DNA from: Coptis chinensis
Lineage: Eukaryota > Streptophyta > Magnoliopsida > Ranunculales > Ranunculaceae
Reading direction: 5' to 3'
Length of the DNA stretch: 64,000 nucleotides
Assembly (NCBI GenBank): GCA_015680905.1
Contig: CM027380.1
Coordinates: 13,472,001 to 13,536,000, forward strand
Below the pieces are notes generated by a model. That model ran no database searches, had not been told where the DNA came from, and was given only the letters and a program-made list of their open reading frames with translations. The position numbers and the translations under genes were made by a program. Positions 58,626 to 64,000 of this stretch are shown one piece after another. Every line of letters begins with the position of its first letter. The stretch's first letter is position 1.

Positions 58626-60191
58626 TGACAATGCTTCTTTTTGTGTATGTAGATGGTGTATGGTCGTTGAACAAAACAGAAGCATATCAAAACCTAATTA
58701 TCCCTCAATAAGTAAAGGATGAGTAGGATATCGTTCCACTTTTAAGTGTATGTTATGTGAAGGACAGGACTGGAAAAGGGATTTAAGGGATTAAAAACTA
58801 TGACTATAGAGATTTTAGATTCTAATGCTAAACTAAACTAAATTAACTAAACTATTGAGAATTTATAAGAGAGGGAATTCAAGATATTAGAATCCACCAA
58901 TACTTTTAATCTATGACCTTCTGCTTCATGGTTGTTCTTACAAGTAGACTACAATTAGGCAATCGAGTGAGTGTGTCTATGCCCTCTTTGGATCTAAATA
59001 TCGTTAACAATTAACTCTACTTAAGGTTGTTCCTATGTTTATGCTATTAATATCTTCTTTCCTTTTATGTAAGCTCGGGCAGCCATTCAATGTATTACCA
59101 AGAGCAACATCAAGGAGTACTTCCTAATAGAGCGGCCATTCAATGAATCACCACTTAAGGCAAACAGAAAGAATACTTCCCCTAGGCAGCCACTCCCTGA
59201 GCTACCCCTTCTAAGGCAACACAAAGAATATTTTCCTAACTGTAAAGAATTATACTAGTATTGCAAAACATAAACCCTATTCTATACTTCCATCCCCTGG
59301 TGTGGGCAATGGAACTAATAACTAAAAACATAAAGAACTAACCTGATTGAAGAACACCATGAACCAGAAGAATCATTAAACCTTAAGCACTGGCTTCATC
59401 TCCTCCCTTGAAGGAGAAGATTAGCCTTCTATAAAGAAGGAAGAACACGAAGAACGAGAAAAAGAAAAGTCGAAGAACATAAGACTAGAAAGACTAATTT
59501 ATTAAGACTCAGCTAGTTAAAACCGATCTTTTATTATTAATATCTCTCTGCTTCAAGTTCTGGAGATAAGAGTATAAGTGAATTGGCAATTTACATGAGG
59601 CACTTAGGTCCTCTATTTATAGAGGTTATAATGAGCTCTAGAAGCATTCCAAACCTTCATTTGTTTCCTAATACAAATAGACTTCTTTCTGAGTCCAACT
59701 TCGTCTCCAAAACTGAGAAGGAATTGGCTACGAAATCGATTCATCGTGCCTCGACGCACTATTCATGCGTCTCAGATGCGATCAATGCGTCTGGATGCTC
59801 GATCCATGCGTCCCAGACACATTAGCCGATTTTGTCTCTTCTGCTCTATCCTTCTATCCTCTTTTGCGGTCTTTGGTCCAAGCAACGAATCTTTTGGCCT
59901 TAGGCTTCCAAATAGGCTTTAAAATAGGTCCAAGTCGCATCTTTAATAGCTCCAGTTCCTTGGCCTTATCCCTGATTGTCCACGGGCTTCCCATGTGATC
60001 CGTAATGCTCCGAATTGCTCCGTAATTGCTCCGAATTGCTCCGTTTTACCCCATTTTCTCTAATATTCTACAAAACTCTCTTTTTCACCTGTAGAATCTT
60101 AAAACACAACTTATAAACACTATTAGTCCACTAAGATGGCTAAACAAGAGGCATAATCGAGGGTTAAATAGCACTTTTTGAGCACTTATCA
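58626..60191 (-). repeat. 5' LTR of Athila B (1566 bp)
   Basis: Pairs with 48567-50127. It has a short extra GCTCCGTAATTGCTCCGAAT-type repeat near 60007-60035 and lacks a block of about 36 bases present near 49196-49235 of the other LTR. Confidence 0.93.
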
Positions 60192-60196
60192 TAAAG

Positions 60197-60728
60197 CAAG
60201 TTACACCAAATGCAAAACTTCTAAGACAAACATAGACTTTGTTGATAGGATAATCATGTCGCACAAAAGAGGGGCTGGTTCCTTCTACGCAAACTTTCTA
60301 TAGAGTATTAGTGTGATTGGGAAACTCCCAACACTTACTATAAACTCATACAACTAAACACGAATGGTTTTGGAATTACTACTAGCTTATCTAAGAATTC
60401 TTCGTTATCAACGCTTATTAGGGAAAGTTTATTAGATAGATTGTTTTTGGTTTTGGATTAATAGTATCTATGTTCATAGGAAAGAAAAAAAAAAATGTAG
60501 GGTGCAACAAGTTAACTTCCTCAAAATATGGCCCTTGAATATGTTGTGAGTAATTAGTATTCAATGCAGTCATATTTATTTTGATTTTTGCTCAACAAGT
60601 TATTGATTATCAATATTTTGTAGTCTGCCATGTTCTCATAATTTTTTTTTATTATTTATCATTTTCTCCTAAGAGACACAAACTACTTCTACCAGTGAGT
60701 GTGATGCATTTGTTGAGGTATTTTATCA
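60197..60728. other. older flanking DNA, no gene
   Basis: This continues the DNA left of Athila B (before 48562). AT-rich, with an A run at 60483-60494 and no recognisable frame. Confidence 0.4.
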
Positions 60729-60760
60729 ATTATTATTATTATTATTATTATTATTATTTT
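60729..60760. repeat. (TTA)n microsatellite
   Basis: About ten TTA/ATT units, followed by TTTTTATTC. It probably varies in length between individuals. Confidence 0.9.
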
Positions 60761-60859
60761 TATTCTTACAAGAATTGTAAAACTCCACAATCTAACAATG
60801 TTTGTTTTCTTATTACGTTAATATTGTTAATTTTAGATGTATTTAACCTTTCACCGATT

Positions 60860-61480
60860 ACAAAATAAAGGTTATGAACAAACAGTTACATGAAAACCAT
60901 CAAGTCCAATCAGCTCATGAGGTTGTCGAGATACCTCCACGGTCAACTCTACTTAGTGTTACTCCTTCTAAGCGCAAGTTGGCTTAACGCACAAGAAGAG
61001 AGAGAAAGCGCATAAGTACTAATTCATCAACCTCAGAAATACCTTCACATCAAGTCCAATCGATCAGCTCATGAGGTAGTAGTCACACTTCCACAATCAA
61101 GTATTACAGTTATTCCGACCAATCCTAATGCTAAGGTATGTATTATATTGTCATATATACAATGTTTGTTTTTTGCCGTACGTTAATTTTGTGATGTACA
61201 GGTTATAAACAAACAATTGCATGAGAACCACCAAGTCCAATTAGCTCAAGAGAGTGTTGTGACACCTCCATAGTTAACTCTTGGAAACTCATGTTCAGCA
61301 AGACACATGGTATGAGAGGTACTTGCATTTCGGTTTCCAACATTGCTTTGAGAACTGAGTGCAGCTGTGAGAAATTCATAAACCACTACCCGAAACATCA
61401 TGAACCCAAGCATCTTCGTTCGATTGTAGAATACTACTTCTTACATCCTCAGGTGGAAGCACAACCGCAAAAGTAGAAAT
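60860..61480 (+). pseudogene. repeated exon-like pieces of an unidentified gene
   Basis: After an AAATAAAG acceptor-like site, the segment at about 60873 can read VMNKQLHENHQVQSAHEVVE. A similar segment at about 61203, after GTACAG, reads VINKQLHENHQVQLAQESVV; a third, shorter copy of CATCAAGTCCAATC...CTCATGAGG lies at about 61046. A 66-base GT...AG intron-like gap (61135-61202) precedes the second. Between them is a basic stretch with TPSKRKLA and RTRRERKR, resembling a nuclear-localisation signal. Stops interrupt it, so it is a pseudogene. A frame at 61291-61476 follows. It may be a captured or transposon gene; the family is unknown. Confidence 0.35.
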
Positions 61481-62700
61481 AAAGAATTTGACTTCATTCA
61501 GACTCAGTAGATAGATTCTATTCCCAAGTGGTGGTAATGGTAGTTAGGTTAATTACCACTTATGGTCTAGCTCTGTGGGGTTCAAAAGGAAGTCTAGATA
61601 CCACAGTAATGAGAGGCCTATCATAGGCATCACCTGATCACCATGATCAATTGCTACTTTGTTACTTGGCACACCATATCTAGGCAATCCAGTTAAGAAT
61701 CTTTAATTCATTTTTTTTCTTGGATTGTGTTTCCTAAAACTTATTGGCACCCCATTTTGCATTCATGAGTGATGGCAAATGAATCTGTAATATTTTATAT
61801 AATTTTGTTTTCTACATATCTTGCAGGGGACATTGTCTATGTAGTTGGTGACCCTAATTTTTCCAGTTGCTTGGGGAATGAAGACTATGCTTGTAACAAA
61901 TAGTTGAAGTCAATATATATTAATATATGGAAAACAAGGTTGCAACAACTAAATGTTCAATGGTGCCAAATATTCTGCATTTTGCTTCCTTGCGTGTCAT
62001 TGAGATATACTAGCATCAATATTAACTTAACATTTGAGCATTATGAAATTGGGTTTTATATGTTGAAGGATATGGATATTTAATTATATTTATCTTAACA
62101 TTTAGACATTTAGTGGATACTCAAAATTTTGCAGGAGCATGATACAAATAGGCAATGGTACTCACTTTTTACAACATGTTATCCTTCAATTCATGTAATT
62201 AAGCAAATATTCAATATTCTAATCCTATTTGTAGTGCAAGTGTGTAGATAGGTGTTTGATAGAGAAAGGAAAATGATAATCCATGTTAAAGTGATTTGCT
62301 ACTTAAGGTTTGGAGACTTAAGATGCCTCCAATAATCCATGAACTCTTCTGGGTATGCTCCCAATAATCGAAATTAATGACTCCCCTTTCATCTGAGTTT
62401 GCTCTCGGGGTGGGCTGAGATAACTTAGTTCCATCGGCTGTTATCCATAAAACTTTGTGAGCTGAGAAAAAAAAGGAAATGAATTCCAAGGTTTTATATT
62501 ACTTTGTTAGATACAAAGTAAATGGTGAGAAACAAAATCAAGAATCATTCATGTTGAAGACAAGGGTAATTTCTAGATCACGTTACTATACATTCGTATT
62601 GTAAAAATGTCATTCAAGTTAGATCAATTTTGTACGATTATTTGGAAACATATGTAATTTTTTATCGCCTCCACAAAGACTAGATGTAATTTGTAGTGTT
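61481..62700. other. no recognised gene
   Basis: AT-rich DNA up to the Helitron 3' hairpin, lying within the candidate Helitron. The minus-strand frame at 62286-62489 has no recognisable domain. Confidence 0.4.
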
Positions 62701-62764
62701 GACACGCTCAATGTGAAAGGCACCCATAATGACTTGAGTGGCGTAGCCACGGATTAAATTCTAG
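62701..62764 (+). mobile_element. Helitron 3' terminus
   Basis: Perfect 5 bp stem GTGGC-GTA-GCCAC (62738-62750), 10 bases of AT-rich spacer, then CTAG (62761-62764) followed by T. This is the second such end in the window; the first is at 1738. The two share the architecture but not the stem sequence, so they come from different Helitron families. Confidence 0.75.
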
Positions 62765-64000
62765 TCTATCTAATAAGATAGGGTTTTTTTTTTTTTCGCT
62801 ACAGGACAAACTAATACACAAAGGACGGTCCACATCTATAAAACCCCACATTTTTGGGCTTTGATATGAGTTGGGCCATTACTTCTAGTAATGGGCCTAA
62901 GGTGGATTTCTAGCATGCAATAGAACCCACGGGATTAAGGAGGGGATTGGTGCTGGAAAGTAGAGACACGATATGTGGTTTTCTCTCTCGTCTCCCTCTC
63001 GAATTTGGGGGGATTCATCTTGTTCTTCCCAATTAGCAAACCAAGGTTACCAAGGAGGTTAATAAATCATCTTGTTCATCGCACTTTGAGTTTAGTAGCC
63101 CCATTTATTTGAGGAAAATCAGTTCAGATTTCATTGATTGGAGCTATTATCTATGGTGGAGGAATAACCAACCAAAGATGGGTCGCTGGAATTCGATACC
63201 AAGAGTGCTAAATGCAAGTACATCTACCCCTCCTCTTTACTAGTTTAAGTGAATGTTTGTAGTTTTAGTAGAAATCATAGTTTATGTGAAAATTGGACTT
63301 TCTATCATGTGTATATGTTCCTTTACTCTCTCCTCACTACGAATTGCATGTTTAGTGTAGCAATTCCCTTCTAGAGATTGTTAGTATGATGTGTGATATC
63401 ACTTTCTACGACTCTTCTAGCGAATTGGAATGGTTTTGTATCATTATTTGTGGTATTTGCTGTTATTTTATATTGGGAGTTGGAGTCGTAACCTTGTGCT
63501 CTAGGAGGTACACTCTCGAGTAAACCTTATTACGGGAAATCTGGATATGTCATGCACGTACTTTTTAATAATTTTGTAAAGCTTGATAAACAGTTCAACT
63601 ATAATGCTTGTATGCATTATTTGTGTGTTTTATGGTGTGATCCTAATGGACGTATTTGATGAATGAATGGAGTTTTGAGTGTTGTCATAGTAAAAGACAG
63701 TCCTTTTGCTAGATGTTGCATGGTAAAGCAGGTTTTTCCTACGCTTAATTAATTAGCGATAATACTTTCTTGGTTTACACACTAGTGCTCTTATTCCATA
63801 TATAATGCTTACTGTCGTAGATAGTATCCAATGGCAGAGACGAGTTACGCACTTGATAATTGTCTTGGATTTGGGGAGTTACAACATCATTTTGACCAAG
63901 ATCTAATGGTCAAGATGTGTGTGCTCCGATTTAATTTTTGAAATGTGACATCAATGGAAACAGCTCCCTCTTGGTTTTTACGGGATTTTCTTACACAAAG
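62765..64000. other. no gene confirmed; possible 5' untranslated-like DNA
   Basis: Directly after the Helitron end comes TCTATCTAATAAGATAG, another TC-starting sequence. Further on is a T run (62786-62798), a TATA-like ATAAAACCCC (62838-62847) and a CT-rich stretch (62984-63000) like a plant leader. A short frame at 63178-63243 (MGRWNSIPRVLNAS) is too small to support. It could be the upstream part of a gene beyond the window or another transposon. Confidence 0.3.

Larger units (their letters stand above)
48567..60191 (-). mobile_element. Athila-type LTR retrotransposon B, 11.6 kb, both LTRs, target duplication TAAAG
   Basis: Bounded by TGACAATGC at 48567 and GCACTTATCA at 60191, with TAAAG at 48562-48566 and 60192-60196. 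Minus strand, right to left: 5' LTR (58626-60191), PBS (58607-58623), leader with a duplicated edge (58558-58585), gag (57062-58035), protease-RT (54119-56521), RNase H (53759-54106), integrase (52237-53622), 3' spacer, PPT and 3' LTR (48567-50127). No envelope-position frame was found, unlike element A. The LTRs are about 95-97% alike by eye, giving an age of about 1-2 million years. The ends look whole; coding has several breaks (roughly five to eight). Confidence 0.93.
47751..62764 (+). mobile_element. candidate Helitron (about 3.4 kb without the nested Athila B)
   Basis: The proposed 5' end is TCTATATAATAAAG at 47751, preceded by A. The 3' end has hairpin GTGGC-GTA-GCCAC (62738-62750) followed by GGATTAAATT and CTAG (62761-62764), then T. 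The 3' signature is strong; linking it to this 5' start is inference from the TC motif and the lack of another candidate nearby. Athila B (48567-60191) would have inserted into it. Inside are repeated blocks at 47775 and 48270 and repeated exon-like pieces at 60870-61250. No Rep-helicase coding is visible, so it would be non-autonomous. Confidence 0.4.

Noticed and set aside
63178-63243. Short frame MGRWNSIPRVLNAS after a leader-like stretch
   Set aside because: Only 21 codons, with no family; it could be part of a gene beyond the window but cannot be supported.

Overview
This window looks like repeat-dense nuclear DNA of a flowering plant, probably a eudicot. It is AT-rich and has no compact operon-like coding. 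Its LTR retrotransposons belong to plant Ty3/Gypsy lineages: Athila-like, with tRNA-Asp-type primer sites, and Tekay/Del-like chromovirus. It also holds CACTA DNA-transposon ends and Helitron ends with the plant hairpin-CTRR signature. I cannot name the species. I found no complete host gene, rRNA, tRNA or CRISPR array. All coordinates, identities and ages are by-eye estimates.

Left part (1-8571). A Helitron 3' terminus sits at 1738. A GCGTTGCAAAA-rich array that resembles a CACTA subterminal region lies at about 2003-2420. A 3.67 kb solo LTR (3492-7159) is flanked by the duplicated 5-mer CTAGA.

Middle part (8572-30781). An old Tekay-type LTR in + orientation (from 8572) was split by a non-autonomous CACTA element (9357-15165; TIRs, probable TAG duplication, empty-site support from a related LTR). 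The old LTR runs into a degraded Tekay-type element on the minus strand (15927-30781). A 4.8 kb solo LTR of a different family (20309-25117, duplication GTGGT) sits inside that element's integrase region. The Tekay element's 5' LTR is cut off at about 30781.

Right part (30782-64000). Two Athila-type elements lie on the minus strand, each with two LTRs, a PBS, a PPT and a perfect 5 bp target duplication: A at 30829-45733 (CATCA) and B at 48567-60191 (TAAAG). They sit in older DNA holding a DUF1985-like gene fragment, duplicated exon-like pieces and a candidate Helitron (47751-62764) into which element B inserted. Element B looks youngest in coding terms, with an 800-codon protease-reverse transcriptase frame still open. 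Element A carries the family's extra 3' (envelope-position) region. Both are broken fossils.

The genes do not form a working pathway; the window is a record of nested insertions. The non-retroviral points most worth a second look are the CACTA cargo, which has minus-strand in-phase mini-exons with good splice sites, the two very long solo LTRs with a shared TATA box and donor-like motif, and the abutting Helitron ends. I see no convincing evidence of a new biological system.
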